Counted from the first letter of the stretch, positions 52,018 through 61,259 are shown. The stretch: 64,000 nt of DNA from Acidobacteriaceae bacterium TAA 166 (GCA_000421065.1 ATWD01000001.1:3464001-3528000); one strand, 5' to 3'. Numbers and translations are program-made. The notes: a model not told the origin generated them from the sequence alone.

Positions 52018-53565
52018 GTGACATCTCCCGGTGTCCCCAGACTGCGCCGTCTGATCGCGATCGGTCTAGGCCTTCTGGTCCTCGAGACGCTTGGCCTGCT
52101 TCTGTTTCGCAACAACGTCATGGCAGGCTGGATCCTGGACTTCTTCTTCCTGACCCTGAGCGGGGCCCTGGTCGGAGCCGCCGAGGTCTCGCGTGCGCGA
52201 AGGTCCATCTCCCTGCGCCGCCACTGGACCCTGCTCTCCATCGGATCCCTTCTGAACGTGCTGGGACTGGCGATCCGAATCTGGATCTACTGCCGTCTCC
52301 TCCTCTCCCACAACGGAGTCGGCTCGACGACGGATCTTACCGACCTGATCCTCGTCCTCAGCTACGTTCCCGACCTTCTCGTCCTGTCGCTGCCCAATGG
52401 AAAGCCCTACCCCAGGTTCTTCTTCTGGATCGACGCCGTCCAGACGATCGTGCTCGCCTACCTCGTCTATCTCAAGCTCTTCTCGGTCATTCCGTTCACC
52501 CAGACCCAGGTCCATCCCCTGTCGCCCGAGACCATGGCGATCTTCCACGCCGTCATCACCGCCTCCATGCTGGCCGGGATGATCCTGCGCTATTTCGGGG
52601 CCACCACGCAGGATGAGAAAAGCTTCTACCGCGTCCTCAGCCTGGGATACTTCGTCTTCCTGATCCTGATCACCCTCCACAATGTGGTCGCCGGAGCCTA
52701 CGAGACAGCGACCCTCTACGAGCTCCTCGGCTCGGCTCCTTCCTTTGTCTTCGCCATCTTCCTTCAGACCCTGCCGGAGGAGAGCCTCGAAGGCGCCACC
52801 ATGAAGGCTCCCGGCAAGATCGCGGAGACCCTCAACAACATCTCCCCGGTCTTTCTCACCCTCTCCCTGATGGCCCTGGGCATCGATGCGTCGCGCCACT
52901 TCTTTACCTTCGGCATGGGAGCGATCGCGGTCGCCTTCGTCCTCCACGTCTTTCGTTCCACCATGCTGCAGAGAATCTACGGCCGCTCCCAGAACTCCCT
53001 GCAGGAGGCTCGCGACAAGCTCGAGGCGATGACCCTGACCGATGCTCTGACCGGGGTCGCTAACCGCCGCTGCTTCGATGGCACTCTCAAGACGGAGTGG
53101 AACCGAGCAGTCCGAACCGAAGATCCGATCTCTCTGCTGATGATGGATATCGATCACTTCAAGCGTCTGAACGATCGCTACGGCCACCAGACAGGGGACG
53201 ACTGTATCGCGGCCGTCGCAAGGGCTCTTCGCGACTGCCTTCCGCGAAGCGGCGACCTTCTGGCCCGCTACGGAGGGGAGGAGTTCGGCGTCATCCTTCC
53301 CACCACCGACGCCGAAGGCGCCCGCGTCGTAGCCTCCAAGATGCTCGAAGCCGTTCGTCTGCTGGCCATCGAAAACGAATCTCCGATCGGGCGCTACGTC
53401 ACCATCAGCGCCGGCATCGCGACCTGTGTCTTTCCCCCCGAGTCCAACGCGCATCAACTGCTCGAGGCCGCGGACCGTGCCCTCTATCGCGCCAAGGAGA
53501 ACGGACGCAACCGTATCGAGATGGCGCCCCCGCCCAACCTGCTGAAGTACCCCAGACGCGCCTGA
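52018..53565 (+). CDS. Membrane-bound diguanylate cyclase (GGDEF)
   Basis: A protein of 515 aa, GTG start with AAAGGAG upstream. About nine hydrophobic segments fill residues ~10-320, forming a membrane sensor module with no recognisable ligand site. The GGDEF domain follows at ~345-505: DALTGVANRRCFD start, then LARYGGEEFGV with the catalytic GGEEF signature. Five residues before GGEEF is RSGD, an RxxD inhibitory site, so product feedback inhibition by c-di-GMP is expected. It synthesises c-di-GMP from two GTP at the membrane. The intact motifs suggest an active enzyme. Confidence 0.92.
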   Translation: MTSPGVPRLRRLIAIGLGLLVLETLGLLLFRNNVMAGWILDFFFLTLSGALVGAAEVSRARRSISLRRHWTLLSIGSLLNVLGLAIRIWIYCRLLLSHNGVGSTTDLTDLILVLSYVPDLLVLSLPNGKPYPRFFFWIDAVQTIVLAYLVYLKLFSVIPFTQTQVHPLSPETMAIFHAVITASMLAGMILRYFGATTQDEKSFYRVLSLGYFVFLILITLHNVVAGAYETATLYELLGSAPSFVFAIFLQTLPEESLEGATMKAPGKIAETLNNISPVFLTLSLMALGIDASRHFFTFGMGAIAVAFVLHVFRSTMLQRIYGRSQNSLQEARDKLEAMTLTDALTGVANRRCFDGTLKTEWNRAVRTEDPISLLMMDIDHFKRLNDRYGHQTGDDCIAAVARALRDCLPRSGDLLARYGGEEFGVILPTTDAEGARVVASKMLEAVRLLAIENESPIGRYVTISAGIATCVFPPESNAHQLLEAADRALYRAKENGRNRIEMAPPPNLLKYPRRA

Positions 53566-53588
53566 TGCGAGGAGTAAAGACGAGCGTT

Positions 53589-53618
53589 GCCACGCGTAGT
53601 GGGCCCGGCCGGCAGGCC
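53589..53618. repeat. Truncated palindromic repeat R7
   Basis: Only a type A end is present: CCACGCGTAGTGGGCCCGGC then CGGCAGGCC. The central parts of the long repeat are missing. It lies between the GGDEF gene and pheS. Confidence 0.6.
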
Positions 53619-53685
53619 ATCGTCTTTACTCAAAAAGCGGCTTTAGATCCTATCCCGGCATTTATCCTGATATTTAAGACCTGCC

Positions 53686-54807
53686 ATGACCGAGACCATC
53701 CCCCAGCTCACCAGCTACGACGCCCCCGCCTTTGAAGCCGCCTTCGCCACCCTCGCCGACGAGGTCCGCCAGCAGAGTGCTGCCCTCACCACCCCCGAAG
53801 CGCAGGAAAACTTCCGTCTTCACTGGCTCGGACGCAAGCAGGGCCGTCTCAAGCTGATCTCCGACGCCTGGCTCAAGTCCGCGCCGCCCGAGGCCCGCAA
53901 GCCCCTCGGCATGCGCTTCAATCAGCTCAAACAGCAGATCGAGCAGGCCCTCGAGGCTCCCACCGCCGCCACCGCGACCACGTCCGCCGCGGTGCAGGGA
54001 ATCGACATCACCCTTCCCGGCCTCACCCGCCATCCCGGTATCCCGCACCCCCTGCTCGAGACCATGCACGAGGTCGTCCGCGTCTTCCATCACCTCGGCT
54101 ACTCCACCAACCTCGGCCCCCAGGTCGAGAGCGACTTCTACAACTTCGAGGCGCTCAACTTCCCGCCCAACCACCCCGCCCGCGACACCCAGGACACCCT
54201 CCAGATCGCCGGCCAGCAGGCCCGCCCCTCGCGCGACCGCCTGCTCATGCGCACCCACACCTCGCCCGTCCAGATCCGCACCATGATCGCCCAGGCCCCA
54301 CCCGTCCGCATCGTCATCCCCGGCAAGGTCCACCGCAACGACGCCGCCGACGCCACGCACTCGCCCATCTTCCACCAGATCGAAGGCCTCTGCGTCGACA
54401 CCGACATCACCTTCTCCGACCTCAAGGGAACCCTCGACCACGCTATGAAGGCCCTCTTCGGCTCGGCGGTGAAGACGCGCTTCTTCCCCAGCTTCTTCCC
54501 CTTCACCGAGCCCTCCGCCGACGTGCAGATCTCCTGCATCTTCTGCGGAGGCACCGGCTGCCGCAAGTGCAAGCACTCCGGCTGGATCGAGCTGCTCGGC
54601 TGCGGCATGGTCGACCCCGCCGTCTTCGCCTCCGTCACCGAGGAGCGCCGTAAGATCAATCCGGACGACGACGCCTACAATCCCGAAAAGATCTCCGGCT
54701 TCGCCTTCGGCATGGGGGTTGAGCGCATCGCCATGATGCTTCACGGCGTCTCCGACATCGGTCACTTCTACTCCGGAGACATGCGCTTTCTCGAGCAGTT
54801 CGCGTAA
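53686..54807 (+). CDS. pheS: Phenylalanine-tRNA ligase alpha subunit
   Basis: A protein of 373 aa, of normal length. The N-terminal coiled-coil arm (residues ~1-95) is followed by the class II catalytic core: HPLLETMHEVVRVFHHLGY, FEALNFPPNHPARDTQDT, LLMRTHTSPVQIRTM (motif 2 region) and FAFGMGVERIAMMLHG (motif 3). The segment CIFCGGTGCRKCK contains four cysteines, a possible Zn site seen in a subset of bacterial PheS. It charges tRNA-Phe as an alpha2beta2 enzyme with PheT. PheT is usually the next gene, but here repeat R5, two opposite-strand genes and repeat R6 intervene (about 1.5 kb). Confidence 0.97.
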   Translation: MTETIPQLTSYDAPAFEAAFATLADEVRQQSAALTTPEAQENFRLHWLGRKQGRLKLISDAWLKSAPPEARKPLGMRFNQLKQQIEQALEAPTAATATTSAAVQGIDITLPGLTRHPGIPHPLLETMHEVVRVFHHLGYSTNLGPQVESDFYNFEALNFPPNHPARDTQDTLQIAGQQARPSRDRLLMRTHTSPVQIRTMIAQAPPVRIVIPGKVHRNDAADATHSPIFHQIEGLCVDTDITFSDLKGTLDHAMKALFGSAVKTRFFPSFFPFTEPSADVQISCIFCGGTGCRKCKHSGWIELLGCGMVDPAVFASVTEERRKINPDDDAYNPEKISGFAFGMGVERIAMMLHGVSDIGHFYSGDMRFLEQFA

Positions 54808-54991
54808 GCGCTGCCGCGGGGGCGCCCTACGCGGGCAGCGGTCACTTCGTGACGCATATTGGGCCTTCGGCGTGGGCCTCCCGCTGATCGGCGCTAAAAT
54901 TTTCGTAAGCGACCAGCGGGAGCCTCGACCCGAAGGGGACATACGCGTCACGAAGTGACCGCCCCACGCGCAGTGGTCCGCGCGGCAGCGC
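54808..54991. repeat. Palindromic repeat R5
   Basis: It begins at the base after the pheS stop codon. Both ends are type B (GCGCTGCCGCG / CGCGCGGCAGCGC). The cores GGTCACTTCGTGACGCATAT and ATACGCGTCACGAAGTGACC are present, with central GATCGGCGC and GCGACCAGCGGGAG. Confidence 0.78.
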
Positions 54992-54998
54992 TTACGCC

Positions 54999-55346
54999 TT
55001 ACGGCTGCCCCTTAAGCCCCAGGAACCCGAAGATCATCTGGATCACCGCCAGCACCAGCGCTCCCCAGAACGCCGCACTGAAGCTCGTCACCGCAAACCC
55101 CGGAACGAACTTGCTCGAGAACCAGAGCACCACCGCGTTGACCACCAGAAAGAACAGCCCCAGCGTGAGAATCGCCAGCGGAAACGTCACCACCTTCAGC
55201 AGCAATCCCAGCGTGGCGTTGAGCAGACCGATCACCACCACGGCGATCAGCGCCGACCCGAACCCGCTGATCTGAAATCCATTCACCAGTCGAGAGACGA
55301 TCAGCAGGGCAATCGCATTCAAAACCCAGTGCAGCAACCAGCGCAT
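54999..55346 (-). CDS. Phage holin family 4-type membrane protein
   Basis: A protein of 115 aa with four hydrophobic segments, e.g. LLHWVLNAIALLIVSRLV, GSALIAVVVIGLLNATLGLLL, LAILTLGLFFLVVNAVVLWF and AFWGALVLAVIQMIFGFLGL. This matches the YvlD/phage holin family 4 membrane proteins, which are common on bacterial chromosomes and are not evidence of a prophage here. Function is not established. It lies between pheS and pheT on the opposite strand, flanked by repeats R5 and R6. Confidence 0.85.
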   Translation of the reverse strand: MRWLLHWVLNAIALLIVSRLVNGFQISGFGSALIAVVVIGLLNATLGLLLKVVTFPLAILTLGLFFLVVNAVVLWFSSKFVPGFAVTSFSAAFWGALVLAVIQMIFGFLGLKGQP

Positions 55347-55457
55347 CGCAAGATCCTCAGTAAAAAGATTGAAATCGGAACAGGCCCGCGATTATCGAGC
55401 ATACTTCACAGCGCCGGTTCTCTCACCCGCAAAACTTTGCCTTTGAGAGATCGCGCA

Positions 55458-55952
55458 TCACTGCGCCAGATGGTGGTCGTAGCTGATCACCCGCCTGAGC
55501 TTCCACGCACCGTCCTTATACTGCCACAGCTGAATGAATCTTCCCTCGCCCACAACGCCATGATCCTGCTCCCACGGATGCGTAAACCGGTGCGTTCCCA
55601 TCTCCACCGCTCCATAGCCCTTCATCGGAAACACCGAGAGGCTCTCCGGAACCAGCACCCTCTGCGCCTTGCCGCAGATATTCTGCTTCACGCTCTCCGT
55701 CAGGGCCTTGCTTCCCAGCGTTACGCCGCCCTGATCGTGATAGAACTCCACATCCGTCGTGAAGAACGACTCGAACTTCACCAGGTCGCACGTGTTGTAA
55801 GCGTCGAAGAGCTGCCGATCCAGCTCCGTGATCGTGCGCTTCAGCTCCGCGTCCGTCTTGATCGCGTCCAGCGGAAGCACCGTCTGGGCGTTCGATGAGG
55901 CCGGGAGGATTGCGCCAAAGACAAACGCAGCTGCGATCCAAGAACGACTCAT
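55458..55952 (-). CDS. Exported NTF2-like (DUF4440) protein
   Basis: A protein of 164 aa. A signal peptide (~1-22, ending SSNAQ) is followed by an SnoaL/NTF2-like domain of the DUF4440 type: ITELDRQLFDAYNTCDLVKFESFFTTDVEFYHDQGG, then GVVGEGRFIQLWQYKDGAWKLRRVISYDHH. It is predicted to be periplasmic. Members act as small-molecule binding or catalytic domains; no specific activity is known here. The start at 55952 is set by AGGAGG 9 bases upstream; the frame continuing to 56186 runs through repeat R6. Confidence 0.88.
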   Translation of the reverse strand: MSRSWIAAAFVFGAILPASSNAQTVLPLDAIKTDAELKRTITELDRQLFDAYNTCDLVKFESFFTTDVEFYHDQGGVTLGSKALTESVKQNICGKAQRVLVPESLSVFPMKGYGAVEMGTHRFTHPWEQDHGVVGEGRFIQLWQYKDGAWKLRRVISYDHHLAQ

Positions 55953-56040
55953 CGGGAACAGCCTCCTGGCGAGAACGGTAGCTGGCGATACGCGAATCCT
56001 CCACGAAAGGTTCACACACCCTCCCTGCTTTTGGGGAAGA

Positions 56041-56269
56041 GCTGCGATGCCGCGCGGGCGCCCTGCGCGGGCGGCGGTCACTTCGTGACGCGTATGCTGC
56101 CTCCGGCGTGGGCCTCCCGTTGGTCGGCGCGAGAATCCTTTCCAGCGACAACGGGAGCCGCGACCCGAAGGGAATACACGCGTCACGAAGGGTGCGCCCG
56201 TATCCAGGGGGCCACAAACAGGTCTTCGTTTATGGGGCGCCCGAGCGTAGTGGGCCCGGCCGGCAGGCC
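56041..56269. repeat. Palindromic repeat R6 with internal insertion
   Basis: The left end is type B (GCCGCGCGGGCGCCCTGCGC) and the right end is type A (GGGCCCGGCCGGCAGGCC). Between the right core, which has decayed to ACGCGTCACGAAGGGTGCGCC, and the right end there is about 45 bp of extra sequence. It occupies most of the 351-bp gap before pheT. Confidence 0.7.
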
Positions 56270-56303
56270 ATCACCCAAGCGTTTAGACTGGAAGGGTTCA
56301 CCC

Positions 56304-58430
56304 ATGAAGATCCTCACACGCTGGCTGCGCCACTCTCTCCCCGCTCTCACCGTCACCGACCGGCAGCTCGCCGACGACCTCACCCTGCGCGGCATCGCCG
56401 TCGAAGGCGTCCACTCCCTGGGAGCTGGCGAGAACCACCTCTTCGAGATGGACATCACCACCAACCGCGTCGACGCCATGAACCACTACGGCATCGCCCG
56501 CGAGGCCGCCACCATCTACGGTCTCGAGCTCCCGCCACTCCGGGCCAGACTCCCCATCGGCACCCTCGTCGACCAGCCCTTCCCCATACGCATCGACGCC
56601 TCGGCCACCGGCCTCTGCGGACGCTTCACCGCGCAGGTCCTCCGCAACGTCACGATCTCCCCCTCTACCGGCCAGGTCGCCGAGCTCTTCACCCTCCTCG
56701 GCCAGAAGCAGATCTCGAACGCCGTCGATGCCTCCAACTTCGTCCTCCTCGGCATGGGCCACCCCACCCACGCCTTCGACCTCGACAAGATCGAAGGCAG
56801 CATCGTCGTCCGCCTCGCCCACAAGGGCGAAAAGCTGCGTCTCCTCGACGGCTCCGAGCGCACCCTCGAACCTGATGATCTAGTCGTAGCCGACGAAAAG
56901 AAGGCCCTCGCCCTCGCCGGAGTCATGGGCAGCTGGGATTCCATGATCACCCCCCAGACGAAGAACATCCTCGTCGAGGCCGCCTGGTTCGATCCCGCCA
57001 CCGTCCGCCGCAGCTCCCGTCGTCATCTCCTCCACACCGACGCCAGCCACCGCTTCGAGCGCGGAGCTGACTTCAACGCTGCTCCCCTCGCCAACGCCCT
57101 CGTCACCGAGCTCATCCTTCAGAGCGGAGGCACTCTCGAAGGCGAGCTCATCGACATCCTCGATCCCGCCGTCGCCGCCCGCACCTCCTTGCGCCCCTCC
57201 ATCGAGCTCTCCGTCGCTCAGGTTCAGCGCCATCTCGGCACCACCACCGACCCTGCCGGCCTCACCGGTGAGATCGTCTCCCGCTTCCTCACCTCCCTCG
57301 GCTGCGAGCTCCTTCTCCAGGGCATCGACGTCTACTCCGTCAAGCTCCCCTCCTGGCGCCTCGACCTCGAGCGCGAGATCGACCTCATCGAAGAGATCGC
57401 CCGCGTCTACGGCTACAACCGCTTCGCCAACACCCTGCCCGCGCCCCTCCCCGTCACCGAACACCCCACTGCCCGCGCCGAGCAGGCCGTCCGCAGTCGC
57501 CTCCTCGCCCTCGGCTTCAGCGAGGCCGTCTCCAGCACCTTCGCCGGAGCCCCCGACGCCCAGCTCTTCACCCCCGAGCTCTCCTCCGCCTCCGCCCACA
57601 AGACCGTAGCCATGGAAAACCCTCTCTCCGAGGAGGCCTCCCTGCTGCGCCCGTCACTCGTCCCCGGCATGCTCGGAATGCTCGCCCACAACCTCAACCG
57701 CGACGTCCGCGAGGCCCGCCTCTTCGAGCAGGGCCAGGTCTTCACCGGCACCGCCGCGCCCGACTCCGGCTATATCGCCGAAGTCCACGAAGCCCCGCAG
57801 CTCTCGCTCGGCCTTACCACCGCCACCCCCTACGAGAGCCGTCTCTATCCCAACCCTGACGCCCCCATCTACGAGCTCAAGGGAACCATCGAGTCCCTCG
57901 TCTCCCTCTTCGCTCCTCCCGGCGGTCCCGCCGCCCTCACCTTCACCACCACCGGCGTCCCCGCCTGGCTCGAGCCCGGCCGTTCCGCCACCGCCCTGCT
58001 CGACAACCAGCCCCTCGCCCACTTCGGCGAGCTCGCCGCCACTGAGCGCGAGGCCCGCAAGCTGCGTCAGCCTATTTACCTCGCCCAGCTCTCGCTCGAC
58101 CAGCTCTATACCCTGCCCCTCAAGCGCACCACCGCCCACGACCTCTCCCGCTTCCAGGCCGTCGAGCGCGACTTCTCCTTCGTCCTGCCCGACACCGTCC
58201 CGTTCCACACCATCGCCGCCGCCGTCGACTCCCTCGCCATCCCCGAGCTGCGCTCGCGCCGCCCCATCGAGATCTATCGCGACCCCAAAAAGTATCCCGG
58301 CGTCTACTCGCTTCTCCTCCGCACCGTCTTCCAGTCACACGACCGCACCCTGCGCGACGAAGAACTCGCCCAGTGGTCGCAGCGCATCATCGAAGCCCTC
58401 ATCGCCTTCGGAGGAACCCTCCGCGCCTGA
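56304..58430 (+). CDS. pheT: Phenylalanine-tRNA ligase beta subunit lacking the OB (tRNA-binding) domain
   Basis: A protein of 708 aa against ~790-800 usual. The N-terminus (MKILTRWLRHSL ... LRGIAVEGVHSLG) passes at about residue 41 directly into HLFEMDITTNRVDAMNHYGIAREAATIYG. The ~105-residue EMAPII-like OB domain that normally lies between these is absent. The rest is complete: B3/B4 editing domain (~100-275), B5, the core, and a C-terminal FDX-ACB domain (RFQAVERDFSFVLPD... to the end). The start at 56304 is preceded by GGAAGGG; the frame to 56031 runs through R6. The absent domain is not essential for charging in other PheT proteins studied, so a functional enzyme is expected. Confidence 0.95.
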   Translation: MKILTRWLRHSLPALTVTDRQLADDLTLRGIAVEGVHSLGAGENHLFEMDITTNRVDAMNHYGIAREAATIYGLELPPLRARLPIGTLVDQPFPIRIDASATGLCGRFTAQVLRNVTISPSTGQVAELFTLLGQKQISNAVDASNFVLLGMGHPTHAFDLDKIEGSIVVRLAHKGEKLRLLDGSERTLEPDDLVVADEKKALALAGVMGSWDSMITPQTKNILVEAAWFDPATVRRSSRRHLLHTDASHRFERGADFNAAPLANALVTELILQSGGTLEGELIDILDPAVAARTSLRPSIELSVAQVQRHLGTTTDPAGLTGEIVSRFLTSLGCELLLQGIDVYSVKLPSWRLDLEREIDLIEEIARVYGYNRFANTLPAPLPVTEHPTARAEQAVRSRLLALGFSEAVSSTFAGAPDAQLFTPELSSASAHKTVAMENPLSEEASLLRPSLVPGMLGMLAHNLNRDVREARLFEQGQVFTGTAAPDSGYIAEVHEAPQLSLGLTTATPYESRLYPNPDAPIYELKGTIESLVSLFAPPGGPAALTFTTTGVPAWLEPGRSATALLDNQPLAHFGELAATEREARKLRQPIYLAQLSLDQLYTLPLKRTTAHDLSRFQAVERDFSFVLPDTVPFHTIAAAVDSLAIPELRSRRPIEIYRDPKKYPGVYSLLLRTVFQSHDRTLRDEELAQWSQRIIEALIAFGGTLRA

Positions 58431-58547
58431 GACGCCAGCCTTCACGCGCCCGCCTTTACGCTACAGCCAACTTCAATCGCCCGAACGAAAGCGGCATTGA
58501 GACACGTCGCAATCCTCCGTTAGACTCAAGGCGGAGGTTCAAAAGAA

Positions 58548-59012
58548 ATGACAAACCGACGAAAGCCGCTTGTTCTCTTTGCTCTCACGGTTGCGCTGGT
58601 GAGCGCTGTGTCGGTAGCACCCGCTCAGGTTTCCATCAACATCGGGCCCGCACCGATCTGCCCCTACGGGTACTTCGACTATGCGCCTTATAGCTGCGCT
58701 CCTTACGGCTACTATGGGCCGGACTGGTTTACCGGCGGAGTCTTCATCGGGGCCGGTCCCTGGTTCCATGGTCCCCGCGGCTTCTACGGCCACGTGGATA
58801 ACCGCTGGGATCCGCACTACGGCTACCACGGACCCCTGCCCGACCGCGGCGTACGGCCCTTCGAGCACTTCCATGCCAACGAAGCTCGCGACGGCCGAGG
58901 CCACATCGGCGGCAATCCCGGTCATGATGGACGCGCCGAACGCAGCCCCGGATTTGGCGGCGGCGGTCATCCCGGCGGCGGCGGCCGTCCCGGTGGTGGC
59001 GGTCACCGGTAG
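58548..59012 (+). CDS. Secreted Tyr/Gly/His-rich protein, unknown function
   Basis: A protein of 154 aa. A signal peptide (~1-27, cleaved near APAQ) precedes a mature part rich in Pro, Tyr and Gly (YGYFDYAPYSCAPYGYYGP, WFTGGVFIGAGPWFHGPRGF) and a C-terminal His/Gly low-complexity tail. Two cysteines may form a disulfide. GGAGG lies before the ATG. Proteins of this composition are common in Acidobacteria, but their role is unknown. The opposite-strand frame lacks a signal and is a shadow. It ends 27 bp before a strong terminator. Confidence 0.8.
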   Translation: MTNRRKPLVLFALTVALVSAVSVAPAQVSINIGPAPICPYGYFDYAPYSCAPYGYYGPDWFTGGVFIGAGPWFHGPRGFYGHVDNRWDPHYGYHGPLPDRGVRPFEHFHANEARDGRGHIGGNPGHDGRAERSPGFGGGGHPGGGGRPGGGGHR

Positions 59013-59038
59013 AGAAGAATCCCCATTGCTGAGCAAAG

Positions 59039-59070
59039 GCCCGTCCCATGAGACGGGCTTTTCTCTTTTT
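59039..59070 (+). terminator. Rho-independent terminator
   Basis: A 7-bp G/C-rich stem (GCCCGTC/GACGGGC) with a 6-base loop, followed by TTTTCTCTTTTT. It ends the secreted-protein transcript. Confidence 0.85.
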
Positions 59071-59221
59071 ATGGCCGCGTACCGGAATGTCGGCTTCGCG
59101 TCCCTGATCTTAATTTCCGAGAAGCGCGTTGAGCCGGATGAATCGATGGCGTCGGGGTGGGCGCCTGCACGGTGATTCTCCTGGTGTAATCTCTGGACAA
59201 ACGTTCCTCATTGGAGGCTGC

Positions 59222-59665
59222 ATGGCTTCAATCACCGGCTTTGGCGGTGCGTTTGTCCGAGCGAAGGATCCAGAAGCTCTCTACCGATGGTACGAGCGAC
59301 ATCTCGGCCTGACGAGATCCGAAGGATCTTTCGCGTTCCCGGCTTCGACGCAGCGCGCTCAGGTCGTCTTCGCCTTCTTCGGACATAAGGATGCATACTT
59401 TCCTCCGGCACAGAAGGCGATGATCAACCTCCAGGTGGACGACCTCGATGGAGTGCTGGACCGTTTGATTGCCGAAGGGGTCACGGTCGATCCCAAACGC
59501 GAGAGCTACGATTTCGGAAGGTTCGGCTGGTTCACCGACCCGGAAGGAAATCGCGTCGAGCTTTGGCAGCCCGTCGCAACAGACTGCCGAGTCGACCCAG
59601 AGGGAGCCTCCTCAATCGGCTTCTCAGGACGGACGCAGAATCTGGGCGCAAAGAGACGCACTTGA
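59222..59665 (+). CDS. VOC (glyoxalase/bleomycin-resistance fold) family protein
   Basis: A protein of 147 aa with two beta-alpha-beta-beta-beta modules. The first is GAFVRAKDPEALYRWYERHLGL; the second is NLQVDDLDGVLDRLIAEGVTV followed by WFTDPEGNRVELWQP. The last motif carries the glutamate that usually binds metal in this superfamily. The start is fixed by TTGGAGG before ATG 59222. It could be a glyoxalase-like isomerase, a dioxygenase or an antibiotic-binding protein. Its end lies about 40 bp before the presumed start of the next gene on the same strand. Confidence 0.88.
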   Translation: MASITGFGGAFVRAKDPEALYRWYERHLGLTRSEGSFAFPASTQRAQVVFAFFGHKDAYFPPAQKAMINLQVDDLDGVLDRLIAEGVTVDPKRESYDFGRFGWFTDPEGNRVELWQPVATDCRVDPEGASSIGFSGRTQNLGAKRRT

Positions 59666-59705
59666 AAGGCCGACGTTAATCGTGGGACAGTGTATTCTGG
59701 TTCGC

Positions 59706-61259
59706 GTGTCGAAGCCAACCGAAAAAATATCCTCTCTGAACGCTCCTGAGACCGCCGTGCTATCGCGTGTCGACCGCCGTGAGTTTATCAAAACAAGTTC
59801 TCTGGCCACGGGTGCGCTCGCGTTTGGCATGCCGGCATTTTTGCGCGGACAGAATCTCAACAGTAAGTTAAACATCGCCTGCATCGGAATCGGCGGAAAG
59901 GGCCGGAGCGACACGGATGCCTGCGCCGGTGAGAACATCGTCGCGTTGTGCGATGTGGATACAGGTTCCGAGGCCTATGCGACTCAGACAAAGAAATATC
60001 CGAGCGCTAAGTTTTACAAAGATTTCCGGCAGATGCTGGATCAAATGGGCAATCAGATCGATGCGGTGACGGTTTCGACACCGGATCATATGCATGCGAT
60101 CGTGGCGTCGATGGCAATGAAGAGGAACAAGGCGGTATTTTGCCAGAAGCCGCTGACGCAAACGATCTATGAGGCACGCTATTTACGGAAGATGGCCCAC
60201 GACAGAAAAATCGTTACACAGATGGGCAATCAGGGCAGCGCCTCGGATGGCTTGCGCCGCGCCGTGGAGACCATTCAGGACGGGCTCATCGGACAGGTGC
60301 ATGAAGTTCACGTCTGGACGAACCGCCCGATCTGGCCGCAGGCAATGGAGCGTCCGGCCGGAGAAGACCCGGTTCCTGCGACATTAGAGTGGGATACCTG
60401 GATTGGCCCCGCTCCCATGCGGCCCTATATAGGCAGCCGCAATCCAAAGGATCGAAATGGAATTTACGAGCCTTTTAACTGGCGTGGCTGGCAGGATTTC
60501 GGCACCGGTGCCTTGGGCGACATGGCCTGCCACACGGTCAATATACCGTTTCGTGCGCTCGATCTCGATTCCCCGACAGAGATTGAGGCTATCCCTTTCG
60601 GCCGGATGAACAAGGAATCGTATCCCGTCGGCTCCAAAATCCGCTTCGTATTTCCCAGGCGCAAAGGCCGCATTCCCGCCGAGCATCCGCATCTTTTCCA
60701 TCATTACCGAAAGATCGAGCACGATCCGGTGACTCTCTGGTGGTACGACGGCGGCCAGCCTGATCCGACGCTCCGGGGCGGCCATGACCTGAGCAACAAG
60801 CCGCCCGTCGAGCTGACCGCCGACATCGTCGCTCTGCAGGGCAAGCTTCCCGATAGCGGCTGCCTGCTGATTGGCGACGGAGGCACGGTCTTTTCACCAG
60901 ATGACTATGGGACCAATTTCTTCATCAAGCTGAAAGGCGAGAAAGAATTCGTCAACTACCTCAAACACCCGGCCATGGCGCAGTATCCGGTACGCATCGC
61001 TCGCAACCAGCATGCCGGGAATCTCGTTCAGGCGCATACGCTGGAATGGCTCGATGCCATTAAGGCGAACAAGCCGGAGATGTGCTACTCCCGCTTTGAC
61101 GTCGCCGCGCGCCTTGTGGAGATCATGCTGCTGGGTTGCGTGTCCTTGCGCGCCGGCCAGAAGATCGAGTGGGACGGACCGAAGATGGTTGCCAGGAATT
61201 GTCCCCAGGCAGCGCCGTTCATACGGCGGCAGGACCGTTCCGGCTGGGCTCTTTCCTGA
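59706..61259 (+). CDS. Tat-exported Gfo/Idh/MocA family oxidoreductase
   Basis: A protein of 517 aa from a GTG at 59706; another GTG at 59682 is possible and neither has a good ribosome site, so the start is uncertain. A Tat-type signal (DRREFIKTSSLATGALAFG) is followed by an NAD(P)-binding Rossmann domain (KLNIACIGIGGKG near 56). The dinucleotide-family motif then reads VSTPDHMHAIVASMAMKRNKAVFCQKPL with the EKP-like QKP catalytic lysine. A C-terminal alpha/beta domain follows. These exported proteins act on sugar derivatives; twin-arginine export of a folded, cofactor-loaded enzyme is expected. Confidence 0.9.
   Translation: MSKPTEKISSLNAPETAVLSRVDRREFIKTSSLATGALAFGMPAFLRGQNLNSKLNIACIGIGGKGRSDTDACAGENIVALCDVDTGSEAYATQTKKYPSAKFYKDFRQMLDQMGNQIDAVTVSTPDHMHAIVASMAMKRNKAVFCQKPLTQTIYEARYLRKMAHDRKIVTQMGNQGSASDGLRRAVETIQDGLIGQVHEVHVWTNRPIWPQAMERPAGEDPVPATLEWDTWIGPAPMRPYIGSRNPKDRNGIYEPFNWRGWQDFGTGALGDMACHTVNIPFRALDLDSPTEIEAIPFGRMNKESYPVGSKIRFVFPRRKGRIPAEHPHLFHHYRKIEHDPVTLWWYDGGQPDPTLRGGHDLSNKPPVELTADIVALQGKLPDSGCLLIGDGGTVFSPDDYGTNFFIKLKGEKEFVNYLKHPAMAQYPVRIARNQHAGNLVQAHTLEWLDAIKANKPEMCYSRFDVAARLVEIMLLGCVSLRAGQKIEWDGPKMVARNCPQAAPFIRRQDRSGWALS

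Noticed and set aside
54999..55346. Holin-family gene as a sign of a prophage
   Set aside because: No other phage genes are nearby; holin family 4 proteins are common chromosomal membrane proteins.
35507..56269. The palindromic repeats as a CRISPR array
   Set aside because: The copies are kilobases apart, about 165-230 bp long and palindromic, with no spacers of regular size and no cas genes.
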